From JAGNLM01 sp964439835 (GTDB taxonomy: Bacteria > Pseudomonadota > Gammaproteobacteria > JAABTG01): a stretch of DNA of 53,208 bases. The stretch's first letter is position 1, and every line of letters starts with the position of its first letter. Shown piece after piece: positions 8,702 through 16,105 of this stretch. A model generated the notes under the pieces. It made no database searches and was not told the DNA's origin. It saw only the letters and a list, made by a program, of their open reading frames with translations. A program made the position numbers and the translations under genes. The stretch spans positions 1-53,208 of the forward strand of contig CAYTPQ010000019.1 of assembly GCA_964439835.1 (NCBI GenBank). Direction: 5' to 3'.

Positions 8702-9136
8702 ATGCGACTGAATACCCTCTCGCCGGCCCCGGGCTCGAAGCGGGAGCGCAAGCGGGTCGGCCGCGGCATCGGCTCCGGGCTCGGTAAGACCGCCGGCCGC
8801 GGGCACAAGGGCCAGTACGCGCGCACCGGGCGCAAGGTGAAGGCGGGCTTCGAGGGCGGCCAGATGCCGCTGCAGCGGCGCCTGCCGAAGTCGGGTTTCA
8901 AGTCGCTGACCGCGGAGCGGGTAGCCGACGTGCGGCTCGGCGACTTGGCGCGGCTGGAGGCCGACCCCATCGACCTGGCGGCGCTGCGGGCGGCGGGCCT
9001 GGTCGCGGCGCGTACCCTGCGGGCCAAGGTTATGCTCAAGGGCACCATCGAGAAGGCGGTGACCCTGCGAGGCGTGCAGGCGACGAAGGGCGCCCGTGCG
9101 GCCATCGAGGCCGCCGGCGGCAAGGTCGAGGACTAG
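8702..9136 (+). CDS. rplO: 50S ribosomal protein L15 (uL15)
   Basis: L15 is a late-assembly 23S rRNA binder. The Gly/Arg/Lys-rich N-terminal tail with GRGIGSGLGKTAGRGHKGQ at about residues 20-40 is diagnostic, and the 144-residue length is typical. It precedes secY by 18 nt, the usual spc-operon arrangement. Confidence 0.97.
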   Translation: MRLNTLSPAPGSKRERKRVGRGIGSGLGKTAGRGHKGQYARTGRKVKAGFEGGQMPLQRRLPKSGFKSLTAERVADVRLGDLARLEADPIDLAALRAAGLVAARTLRAKVMLKGTIEKAVTLRGVQATKGARAAIEAAGGKVED

Positions 9137-9154
9137 AGGCAGGTCGGGGACGCC

Positions 9155-10510
9155 GTGGTCGAGGATCGCAACAGGGCCGGGGGTGGTCTGCCGAAGCTCG
9201 GCCAGCTGACCGAGCTCAAGCAGCGGATCCTCTTCCTGCTTGGGGCACTGGTGGTCTACCGGATCGGGACCCACATCCCGGTGCCGGGCATCGACCCGGC
9301 GGCCCTGCAGGAGCTCTTCAACCAGCAGCGCGGCACCATCCTGGACATGTTCAACATGTTCTCCGGCGGCGCCCTGCAGCGCTTCTCGATCTTTGCGCTC
9401 GGCATCATGCCGTACATCTCCGCCTCCATCATCATCCAGCTGCTGACGGTCGTGCACCCGAAGCTGGAGCAGCTGAAGAAGGAGGGCGAGCACGGCCGGC
9501 GCAAGATCAACCAGTACACGCGCTACGGCACGGTGGGTCTGGCGACCTTCCAGGCGCTGGGCGTGGCCATCGCGCTGGAGGGCCAACAGGCCGCCGGTTC
9601 GCACGTGGTGATCGACCCCGGCCTAGGTTTTCGCATGATCGCGGTGACCAGCCTGGTCACCGGCACCATGTTCCTGATGTGGCTCGGGGAGCAGGTGACC
9701 GAGCGCGGCATTGGTAACGGCATCTCCATGATCATCTTCGCCGGCATCGTGGCTGGGCTGCCGAGCGCGATCGGCGGCACCCTGGAGCTGGCGCGCACCG
9801 GCGAGATTCACACCCTGACCGTGATCCTGCTGCTGTCGGTGATCCTGGTGGTGACCGGATTCGTCGTATTCGTCGAACGCGGCCAGCGGCGGATCACCGT
9901 CAACTACGCCAAGCGCCAGGTCGGCCGCCGGCTCTACGCCGGGCAGACCAGCCACCTGCCGCTCAAGGTCAACATGTCGGGCGTCATCCCGCCGATCTTC
10001 GCCTCGAGCATCATTCTCTTCCCGTCCTCCGTGGCGAGTTGGTTCGGCTCGGGCGAGGGGTTCGGGTGGCTGAAGGACTTGGCGTCGGCGCTCTCGCCCG
10101 GCCAGCCGCTGTACGTCCTGATCTACACGGTTGCCATCGCCTTTTTCGCGTTTTTCTACACGGCCCTCGTGTTCAATCCGAAGGAGACCGCGGAGAACCT
10201 GAAGAAGTCGGGTGCGTTCATCCCGGGGATCCGGCCAGGGGACCAGACGGCCCGCTACGTCGACGGTGTGATGAGCCGCCTGACGCTCGCCGGGGCGGTC
10301 TACCTGGTTGCCGTCTGCCTGTTGCCCGAGTTCATGATCTTGAATTGGAACGTGCCCTTCTACTTTGGCGGCACGTCGCTCCTGATCGTGGTGGTGGTGG
10401 TGATGGACTTCATGGCGCAAGTTCAGGCCCACCTCATGTCGCACCAGTACGAGGGCCTGTTGAAGAAGGCCAACCTTAGGGGTTTCGGACGCGTCGGCGT
10501 GCCGCGCTAG
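9155..10510 (+). CDS. secY: Preprotein translocase subunit SecY
   Basis: SecY forms the protein-conducting channel of the inner membrane with SecE and SecG. The 451-residue product has about ten hydrophobic segments and family motifs including GIMPYISASIIIQLL (helix 2 region), GIGNGISMIIFAGI and the Lys/Arg-rich cytoplasmic loop NYAKRQVGRRLYAGQ. The start is GTG at 9155, giving MVEDRNRAGGGLPKLGQLTELKQR, which aligns with normal SecY N-termini. It lies within the spc operon before rpmJ, as in E. coli. Confidence 0.97.
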   Translation: MVEDRNRAGGGLPKLGQLTELKQRILFLLGALVVYRIGTHIPVPGIDPAALQELFNQQRGTILDMFNMFSGGALQRFSIFALGIMPYISASIIIQLLTVVHPKLEQLKKEGEHGRRKINQYTRYGTVGLATFQALGVAIALEGQQAAGSHVVIDPGLGFRMIAVTSLVTGTMFLMWLGEQVTERGIGNGISMIIFAGIVAGLPSAIGGTLELARTGEIHTLTVILLLSVILVVTGFVVFVERGQRRITVNYAKRQVGRRLYAGQTSHLPLKVNMSGVIPPIFASSIILFPSSVASWFGSGEGFGWLKDLASALSPGQPLYVLIYTVAIAFFAFFYTALVFNPKETAENLKKSGAFIPGIRPGDQTARYVDGVMSRLTLAGAVYLVAVCLLPEFMILNWNVPFYFGGTSLLIVVVVVMDFMAQVQAHLMSHQYEGLLKKANLRGFGRVGVPR

Positions 10511-10534
10511 GCGGCCGGCGCGGGAGGCGCAGCG

Positions 10535-10648
10535 ATGAAAGTCAGGGCATCGGTCAAGAAGGTCTGCCGCAAGTGCAAGATCATCCGCCGCAAGGGTGTG
10601 GTGCGGGTGATCTGCTCGGACGCCAAGCACAAGCAGCGGCAGGGCTGA
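10535..10648 (+). CDS. rpmJ: 50S ribosomal protein L36 (bL36), zinc type
   Basis: A 37-residue reading frame starts with ATG at 10535 and stops with TGA at 10646-10648. It reads MKVRASVKKVCRKCKIIRRK and continues with a third Cys and a His (pattern C-x2-C-x12-C-x4-H). This is the zinc-ribbon L36, the smallest ribosomal protein, and matches the expected length. It follows secY by 24 nt. It is the last spc gene; a promoter for the alpha operon follows it. Confidence 0.95.
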   Translation: MKVRASVKKVCRKCKIIRRKGVVRVICSDAKHKQRQG

Positions 10649-10667
10649 GGCGGCGAGCGGCCGGGGT

Positions 10668-10696
10668 TTGAACGGACGGCCGAGACGCGGTAAACT
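10668..10696 (+). promoter_or_regulatory. Sigma70-type promoter of the alpha (rpsM) operon
   Basis: TTGAAC at 10668-10673 is separated by exactly 17 nt from TAAACT at 10691-10696. These are 4/6 and 5/6 or similar matches to the -35 and -10 consensus at ideal spacing. The element lies in the 93-nt gap between rpmJ and rpsM, where transcription of the alpha operon commonly restarts. Initiation would give a leader of about 40 nt with an AGGAGAGAGGGG ribosome binding site before rpsM. Confidence 0.7.
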
Positions 10697-10741
10697 CCCG
10701 CGCTTTCGGCGGGCGTCCGCATACACAGGAGAGAGGGGCAG

Positions 10742-11098
10742 ATGGCCCGTATCGCTGGCATCAACCTTCCCGCGAACAAGCACACGCGGATCGCGTTGAC
10801 CTACATCTTCGGCATCGGGCACACCCGCGCCGGGCTCATCTGCGAGCGGGCCGGCATCGAGCCGGCGCGCAAGCTGAGGGAGCTCTCGGAAGAGGAGCTC
10901 GACCGGCTGCGCGCCGAGGTCGGGAGATTCCCGGTCGAGGGTGACCTGCGGCGCGAAGTCTCCATGAGTATCAAGCGTCTGATGGACCTCGGGTGTTACC
11001 GGGGGATCCGCCACCGCCGCGGGCTGCCGGTGCGGGGCCAGCGTACTCGGACCAACGCGCGCACCCGCAAGGGTCCGCGCCGGATGATCAAGAAGTAG
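10742..11098 (+). CDS. rpsM: 30S ribosomal protein S13 (uS13)
   Basis: S13 contacts both the P-site tRNA and the large subunit in the 30S head. The 118-residue protein starts MARIAGINLPANKHTRIALT and ends with the basic tail RGQRTRTNARTRKGPRRM. A strong AGGAGAGAGG site precedes the ATG. It is the first gene of the alpha operon, followed by rpsK, rpsD, rpoA and rplQ. Confidence 0.97.
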   Translation: MARIAGINLPANKHTRIALTYIFGIGHTRAGLICERAGIEPARKLRELSEEELDRLRAEVGRFPVEGDLRREVSMSIKRLMDLGCYRGIRHRRGLPVRGQRTRTNARTRKGPRRMIKK

Positions 11099-11116
11099 AC
11101 GGGGTGAGTTTCCGGT

Positions 11117-11512
11117 ATGGTGAAGCCTAAGGCGGCGGCACGCACTCGCAAGAAGGTCAAGAAGAACGTGGTGGACGGCGTGGCGCACGTCCACGCGTCC
11201 TTCAATAACACCATCATCACGATCAGCGACCGACAGGGCAACACGCTGGCGTGGGCGACCTCGGGGGGCAGCGGTTTCCGCGGCTCGCGCAAGAGCACGC
11301 CCTTCGCCGCTCAGGTGGCCGCGGACCGCGTGGGTCAGGTGGTGAAGGAATACGGGATGAAGAACGTGGAGGTGCGGGTCAAGGGGCCCGGCCCTGGGCG
11401 CGACGCCGCGGTGCGGGCGCTCAACAACGCCGGTTTCCGCGTGACCAGCATTTCAGACGTGACCCCGATCCCCCACAACGGGGTTCGTCCCCCGAAGAAG
11501 CGCCGCGTCTGA
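11117..11512 (+). CDS. rpsK: 30S ribosomal protein S11 (uS11)
   Basis: S11 is on the 30S platform near the mRNA exit. The 131-residue product contains HVHASFNNTIITISDRQGN and ends in the conserved TPIPHNGVRPPKKRRV. The length is normal. It lies 18 nt after rpsM and 14 nt before the TTG start of rpsD. Confidence 0.97.
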   Translation: MVKPKAAARTRKKVKKNVVDGVAHVHASFNNTIITISDRQGNTLAWATSGGSGFRGSRKSTPFAAQVAADRVGQVVKEYGMKNVEVRVKGPGPGRDAAVRALNNAGFRVTSISDVTPIPHNGVRPPKKRRV

Positions 11513-11526
11513 GGCAGGAGGCGAGC

Positions 11527-12153
11527 TTGGCCAGGTACATCGGAGCGAAGTGTCGCTTGTGCCGGCGGGAGGGCGCGAAGCTCTTCCTCAAGGCGGAGAA
11601 GTGCTTCACCAGCAAGTGTCCGTTCGAGTCCCGCGGTTTCCCGCCCGGTCAGCACGGTCAGCGCCGCACCCGGGTCTCCGACTACGCGACGCAGCTGCGC
11701 GAGAAGCAGAAGCTGCGCCGGGTCTACGGCATGCTGGAGCGGCAGTTCCGGAACTACTACGCGGACGCCGACCGGCGCAAGGGCTCGACCGGTGACAACC
11801 TGTTGAAGCTCCTGGAGAGCCGGCTGGACAGCGTGGTCCACCGCATGGGTTTCGCCGGTTCGCGCAGCGAGGCGCGCCAGCTGGTGCGCCACAACGGGAT
11901 CACGGTCAACGGCCGCAAGCTGAACATCCCCTCGTTCCAGGTCCGGCCCAACGACGTGGTGGCGGTCTCAGAGCGGGCGCGGCAGCAGCTGAGGATCCAG
12001 GCGGCCATGCAGATGGCCCAGCAGCGGGGTTTCCCCGACTGGGTGGACGTGGACCCGAAGGAGCTGAAGGGCGTGTTCAAGAACGTCCCGGACCGCGGCG
12101 ACCTGTCGGCCGAGATCAACGAGCACCTGGTGGTGGAGCTGTACTCGAAGTAG
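11527..12153 (+). CDS. rpsD: 30S ribosomal protein S4 (uS4), zinc-knuckle type
   Basis: S4 is a primary assembly protein, and in E. coli it represses the alpha operon. Homology fixes a TTG start at 11527 (MARYIGAKCRLCRREGAKLF), preceded by an AGGAGG at about 11516-11521. The product is 208 residues. Four Cys at positions 9, 12, 26 and 31 form a C-x2-C...C-x4-C zinc knuckle, as in Thermus or Gram-positive S4 but unlike E. coli S4. The S4 RNA-binding domain with RMGFAGSRSEARQLVRHNGI follows in the C-terminal half. Confidence 0.96.
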   Translation: MARYIGAKCRLCRREGAKLFLKAEKCFTSKCPFESRGFPPGQHGQRRTRVSDYATQLREKQKLRRVYGMLERQFRNYYADADRRKGSTGDNLLKLLESRLDSVVHRMGFAGSRSEARQLVRHNGITVNGRKLNIPSFQVRPNDVVAVSERARQQLRIQAAMQMAQQRGFPDWVDVDPKELKGVFKNVPDRGDLSAEINEHLVVELYSK

Positions 12154-12175
12154 GCGCCAGGCCAGGAGAAGGACG

Positions 12176-13180
12176 ATGCAGTCGAACCTGACAGAGCTCC
12201 TCAGGCCGCGCCTGGTCGAGGTGAAGTCCCTCGGCGGGCACGTGTCGAAGGTCGCGGTCGAGCCGCTCGAGCGGGGCTTTGGCCACACCCTCGGCAACGC
12301 GCTGCGGCGCGTGCTGCTGTCTTCGATCCCGGGTGCTGCAGTGGTCGAGGTGGATGTGGATGGCGTCCTGCACGAGTACACCACGATCGAGGGTGTGCAA
12401 GAGGACGTCACCGAGATCCTGCTGAACCTGAAGGGCCTCGCCATCAAGTTGCACTCGCGGGACGAGGCCACGCTGACCCTGAGCAAGAAGGGACCCGGCG
12501 AGGTGCGGGCGAGCGACATCACGCTCGACCACGATGTGGAGATCGTGAACCCCGATCATCTGATCGCACACCTGACCAAGGCCGGTCAGCTGTCGATGAC
12601 GATGAAGATCGTCCGTGGCCGCGGCTACCAGCCGGCCGCGGTCCGCCTGAGCGAGCAGTCGGCCGACCGGCCGATCGGCAAGCTGCTGCTGGACGCCTCC
12701 TTCAGCCCCGTGCGCCGCGTGGCCTACTCGGTCGAGAATGCTCGCGTCGAGCAGCGCACCGACCTGGACCGGTTGGTGATCGAGCTGGAGACCAACGGCA
12801 CGATCGAGCCGGAGGACGCCATCCGCCGTGCCTCGCGGGTGCTGCAGGAGCAGCTGTCGGTGTTCGTGGACCTGAGTGGCGAGGCCAAGACCTCGGTACC
12901 CGAGCTCGGCGCGCAGCCGGGGATCGACCCGATCCTGCTGCGTCCGGTCGACGACCTGGAGTTGACCGTGCGCTCGGCGAACTGCCTGAAGGCCGAGGGG
13001 ATCTACTACGTCGGCGACCTGATCCAGCGGACCGAGGTCGAGCTACTGAAGACCCCGAACCTGGGCAAGAAGTCGCTCACCGAGATCAAGGACGTGCTGG
13101 CGTCGCGCGGGCTGTCGCTCGGCATGCGGCTCGAGAACTGGCCCCCGGCGGGGCTATACGAAAAGGATTCTGCGGCCTGA
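12176..13180 (+). CDS. rpoA: RNA polymerase alpha subunit
   Basis: Alpha dimerises to start RNA polymerase assembly and contacts UP elements and activators. The 334-residue protein has the N-terminal dimerisation domain (about 1-235, with ERGFGHTLGNALRRVLLSSI near residue 33), a linker, and the C-terminal helix-hairpin-helix domain (about 250-325, with LKTPNLGKKSLTEIKDVL). Length and position in the alpha operon are standard, and the ATG has an AGGAGAAGG ribosome binding site. Confidence 0.98.
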   Translation: MQSNLTELLRPRLVEVKSLGGHVSKVAVEPLERGFGHTLGNALRRVLLSSIPGAAVVEVDVDGVLHEYTTIEGVQEDVTEILLNLKGLAIKLHSRDEATLTLSKKGPGEVRASDITLDHDVEIVNPDHLIAHLTKAGQLSMTMKIVRGRGYQPAAVRLSEQSADRPIGKLLLDASFSPVRRVAYSVENARVEQRTDLDRLVIELETNGTIEPEDAIRRASRVLQEQLSVFVDLSGEAKTSVPELGAQPGIDPILLRPVDDLELTVRSANCLKAEGIYYVGDLIQRTEVELLKTPNLGKKSLTEIKDVLASRGLSLGMRLENWPPAGLYEKDSAA

Positions 13181-13227
13181 CCGCGTGAGCGGTCCCGGGC
13201 CCGAACCCAGTATCAGGAACGACTGCC

Positions 13228-13614
13228 ATGCGACACCGTAACAGTGGCCGGGCCCTCAGCCGGACCAGCGCCCACCGGCGGGCGATGTTCCGCAATATGA
13301 GCGCGTCGTTGTTCCGGCACGAGTTGATCCGGACGACGTTGCCGAAGGCGAAGGAGCTGCGCCGGGTGGCGGAGCCCCTGATCACGATGGCGAAGGAGGA
13401 CAGCGTCCACCACCGCCGTCTGGCCTTCGCACGGCTGCGCGACCGCGATGTGGTGACGAAGCTCTTCAACGAGCTGGGCCCGCGGTATCGGCAGCGCCCG
13501 GGCGGCTACCTGCGGATCCTGAAGGCGGGTTTCCGTCCCGGCGACAACGCCCCGATGGCCCTGGTCGAGTTGGTCGACCGGCCGGAGCCGGCGGCGGAAG
13601 AGGCAGCGGGCTAA
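13228..13614 (+). CDS. rplQ: 50S ribosomal protein L17 (bL17)
   Basis: L17 is a bacterial-specific protein near the tunnel exit. The 128-residue product starts MRHRNSGRALSRTSAHRRAM, an almost invariant N-terminus. It closes the alpha operon, and a GC-rich hairpin terminator follows within 25 nt of its stop. Confidence 0.97.
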   Translation: MRHRNSGRALSRTSAHRRAMFRNMSASLFRHELIRTTLPKAKELRRVAEPLITMAKEDSVHHRRLAFARLRDRDVVTKLFNELGPRYRQRPGGYLRILKAGFRPGDNAPMALVELVDRPEPAAEEAAG

Positions 13615-13638
13615 GCGGTTCGCGTGCTGAAGGACTCA

Positions 13639-13669
13639 AGAGGCCGGGCGATGCCCGGCCTCTCCCTTT
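13639..13669 (+). terminator. Terminator of the ribosomal protein cluster
   Basis: An 11-bp stem, AGAGGCCGGGC paired with GCCCGGCCTCT at 13639-13649 and 13653-13663, closes a 3-nt loop (GAT). It is followed by CCCTTTA. The stem is perfect and very stable, but the U-tract is weak, so termination may be assisted. It lies 24 nt after the rplQ stop. Confidence 0.75.
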
Positions 13670-13700
13670 AGAGCCATCGAAACGCGCAACCTATGGTGGG

Positions 13701-13812
13701 GCCGTGTCGTGGGTACGGTCCCGCGGGACACGCCGCAAGTACGTCCCTGTAGGCTCGTCTGCCGCCATCCATGGCGTCAGACGGTCCCGCAAAACCGTAC
13801 CCACGACACGGC
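13701..13812. repeat. Long palindromic dispersed repeat, copy 1
   Basis: The outer arms GCCGTGTCGTGGGTACGGT (13701-13719) and its exact reverse complement (13794-13812) form a 19-bp perfect stem. Inner arms GCGGGAC/GTCCCGC (13723-13729, 13784-13790) and CGCCAT/ATGGCG (13763-13768, 13771-13776) continue the fold. The segment 13720-13767, containing ACGTCCCTGTAGGCTC, recurs with few changes at 53140-53187, so this is a dispersed element rather than a chance hairpin. It lies between the rplQ terminator and the next gene. Confidence 0.8.
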
Positions 13813-13850
13813 TCCGAGCATCGGCGGTCGTATCCGCGGAGTCCTTCCGG

Positions 13851-14585
13851 ATGCTCGTGATCTTCACCGACTTCGGCGTCACCGGACCCTATCTCGGGCA
13901 GCTACGGGTCGTGCTGGCGCGCGAGGCCCCGGGGGTGCCGGTCATTGACCTCCTGGCCGATGCGCCTGCCTTCGATCCCCGGGCCTCGGCCTACCTGCTC
14001 GCTGCCCTGGTGGGCGACCTGCCGGCCGGCACGGTCGTACTGGGGGTTGTCGATCCGGGCGTGGGGACGGAACGTCCTGCAGTGATCGTGCGCGCCGACG
14101 ACCGCTGGCTCGTCGGTCCCGGCAACGGCCTCTTCGACGTCGTCGCCAAGCGGGCCTGCGCGCGGGAACGGTGGTCGATCCGCTGGCGGCCGGAGCGCCT
14201 GTCGCGCACCTTCCACGGCCGCGACCTGTTCGCGCCCGTGGCCGCCTGGATCGCCCGCGGCGAGTGGCCGGCGGCGGACCCGTTCGGATGGGAGGAGCGG
14301 GAGCTGGAGGAGCTACCCGACGACCTGCCGGAGGTCGTCTACGTCGACCCCTACGGCAACGCGATGACCGGGCTGCGGGCCAGTCTCCTCTCGCCCAGCG
14401 CCCGTATCGGGGTCGGTGGCGTCGTCCTCGAACGGGCGGAGACCTTCGCCGACGTCCCGCGGGGCGACGCCTTCTGGTACGAGAACTCCCTCGGCCTCGC
14501 CGAGATCGCCGTCAACCGCGGCAGCGCCGCCCGCACCCTCGGCCTCGCCGTGGGCACCGCCATCCACCTGATCGATGGAAGGTGA
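13851..14585 (+). CDS. SAM hydroxide adenosyltransferase (DUF62 family)
   Basis: This 244-residue protein starts MLVIFTDFGVTGPYLGQLR. It carries the DUF62 motifs IFTDFG, VVDPGVGTERPAV, PGNGLF, TFHGRDLFAPVAAW and VDPYGNAMT in order. Characterised members hydrolyse S-adenosylmethionine to adenosine and methionine, and relatives are the fluorinase and chlorinase enzymes. The frame is open upstream to 13704, but that part lies inside the palindromic repeat, so the ATG at 13851 is chosen. It is a single gene with its own unit; its stop is followed after one base by another palindromic repeat. Confidence 0.9.
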   Translation: MLVIFTDFGVTGPYLGQLRVVLAREAPGVPVIDLLADAPAFDPRASAYLLAALVGDLPAGTVVLGVVDPGVGTERPAVIVRADDRWLVGPGNGLFDVVAKRACARERWSIRWRPERLSRTFHGRDLFAPVAAWIARGEWPAADPFGWEERELEELPDDLPEVVYVDPYGNAMTGLRASLLSPSARIGVGGVVLERAETFADVPRGDAFWYENSLGLAEIAVNRGSAARTLGLAVGTAIHLIDGR

Positions 14586-14586
14586 G

Positions 14587-14647
14587 CCACGAAGAACACG
14601 AAGGACACAAAGCGGAAACTTCTTTGTGTGCTTCGTGTTCTTCGTGG
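14587..14647. repeat. 9-nt periodic palindrome, copy A
   Basis: Two 26-nt arms (14587-14612 and 14622-14647) are reverse complements at 25 of 26 positions, with a 9-nt loop. Each arm is a run of 9-nt units of the form CAC-G/A-AAG-NN (CACGAAGAA, CACGAAGGA, CACAAAG). It fills the gap between the convergent SAM hydroxide adenosyltransferase and gatB genes. It could act as a bidirectional terminator; that role is inferred from position and structure only. Confidence 0.85.
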
Positions 14648-14660
14648 TTCGTGATGCTTT

Positions 14661-16100
14661 CTACCCGGCTGTAAGCTTGCGCTTCAGGATCTCGTTGAGC
14701 TGCCCCGGGTTGGCCTTGCCGCCCGAAGCCTTCATGACCTGGCCGACGAAGAAGCCCAGCAGCTTGTCCTTGCCCGCCCGGTAGCCCGCGACCTGGGCCG
14801 GGTTCGCGGCCATCACCTCGTCCACTAGCCGCTCGATGGCGCCCGTGTCAGTGACCTGGCGCAGGCCGCGGCGCTCGATCACCGCGTCGGCGTCGCCCTC
14901 GCCGGCCCACATGGCCTCGAACACCTCCTTGGCGATCTTCCCCGAGATCGTCCCGTCCACGATTCGGCGCACCAGCCCGCCCAGGGCCTCCGGGCCGACT
15001 GGGCTTGCCGTCACCTCCAGGTTGGCCTTGTTCAGCGCCGCGGACAGATCGCCCATCACCCAGTTGGCGGCGAGCTTCGGCTCCCCGCCGGAAGCGGTCG
15101 CCGTCTGCTCGTAGAAGTCGGCCATCTCCCGGGTCGCGGTGAGCACCCCGGCGTCGTACGTGGACAGCCCGTACTGGCTCGCGAAGCGGGCCTTCTTCGC
15201 GTCCGGCAGCTCCGGCAGCGTCGCCCGCACCGACTCGATGAAGGCCTCGTCCAGCACCACCGGCAGCAGGTCCGGGTCTGGGAAGTAGCGGTAGTCGTTC
15301 GCCTCCTCCTTGCTCCGCATCGGCCGCGTCTCGTTGCGGTCCGGGTCGTAGAGGCGCGTCTCCTGCTCGACCTTGCCGCCTGACTCCAGCAACGCGATCT
15401 GCCGCTCGACCTCGTACTGGATCGCCCGCTCGACGAAGCGGAAGGAGTTCAGGTTCTTGATCTCCGCCCGCGTGCCGAAGGTCGACTGACCGCGGGGGCG
15501 CACCGAGACGTTGGCGTCGCAGCGGAACGAGCCCTCCTGCATGTTCCCGTCGCAGATCTCAAGGTATCGCACCAGGGCGTGCAGCCGCTTCATGTAGGCC
15601 ACGGCCTCGCGCGGGGAGCGCATGTCGGGCTCGGAGACGATCTCTAGCAGCGGTGTACCCGCGCGGTTGAGGTCGATCCCGGTCAGGCCGTGGAAGTCCT
15701 CGTGTAGCGACTTGCCCGCGTCCTCTTCCAGGTGCGCCCGGGTGATCCCCACCCGCTTGGTGGCGCCGTCCTCCAGCTCGATGTCCAGGTGGCCGCGCGC
15801 CACCACCGGCAGCTCGTACTGGCTGATCTGGTAGCCCTTCGGCAGGTCCGGGTAGAAGTAGTTCTTGCGCGCGAACACGGATCGGCGTGCGACCTCGGCA
15901 CCGATGGCGAGGCCGAACTTCACCGCCATGCGCACCGCCCCCTCGTTCAGCACCGGCAGCACGCCCGGCAGGCCGAGGTCGATCGCGCAGGCCTGGGTGT
16001 TCGGCTCCGCCCCGAAGGCGGTGGCGGCGCCGGAGAAGATCTTGCTGCGCGTGGCAAGCTGGGCGTGGATCTCGAGCCCGATGACGGTTTCCCAGTCCAT
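14661..16100 (-). CDS. gatB: Asp-tRNA(Asn)/Glu-tRNA(Gln) amidotransferase subunit B
   Basis: GatB recognises misacylated tRNA and phosphorylates the Asp or Glu it carries, within GatCAB. The 479-residue protein starts MDWETVIGLEIHAQLATRSK and contains the cradle-domain motifs NRAGTPLLEIVSEPDM and MQEGSFRCDANVSVRP. A C-terminal YqeY-like helical domain and tail ends KANPGQLNEILKRKLTAG. The frame is open upstream but overlaps gatA, so the ATG at 16098-16100 is used. It is the last gene of gatCAB, 5 nt after gatA. Confidence 0.96.
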   Translation of the reverse strand: MDWETVIGLEIHAQLATRSKIFSGAATAFGAEPNTQACAIDLGLPGVLPVLNEGAVRMAVKFGLAIGAEVARRSVFARKNYFYPDLPKGYQISQYELPVVARGHLDIELEDGATKRVGITRAHLEEDAGKSLHEDFHGLTGIDLNRAGTPLLEIVSEPDMRSPREAVAYMKRLHALVRYLEICDGNMQEGSFRCDANVSVRPRGQSTFGTRAEIKNLNSFRFVERAIQYEVERQIALLESGGKVEQETRLYDPDRNETRPMRSKEEANDYRYFPDPDLLPVVLDEAFIESVRATLPELPDAKKARFASQYGLSTYDAGVLTATREMADFYEQTATASGGEPKLAANWVMGDLSAALNKANLEVTASPVGPEALGGLVRRIVDGTISGKIAKEVFEAMWAGEGDADAVIERRGLRQVTDTGAIERLVDEVMAANPAQVAGYRAGKDKLLGFFVGQVMKASGGKANPGQLNEILKRKLTAG

Positions 16101-16105
16101 GACGC

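Noticed and set aside
9623..11194. A 523-codon minus-strand frame across secY-rpmJ-rpsM
   Set aside because: It is antisense to secY, rpmJ and rpsM, has no recognisable motif and no ribosome binding site. It is a shadow of third-position GC bias.
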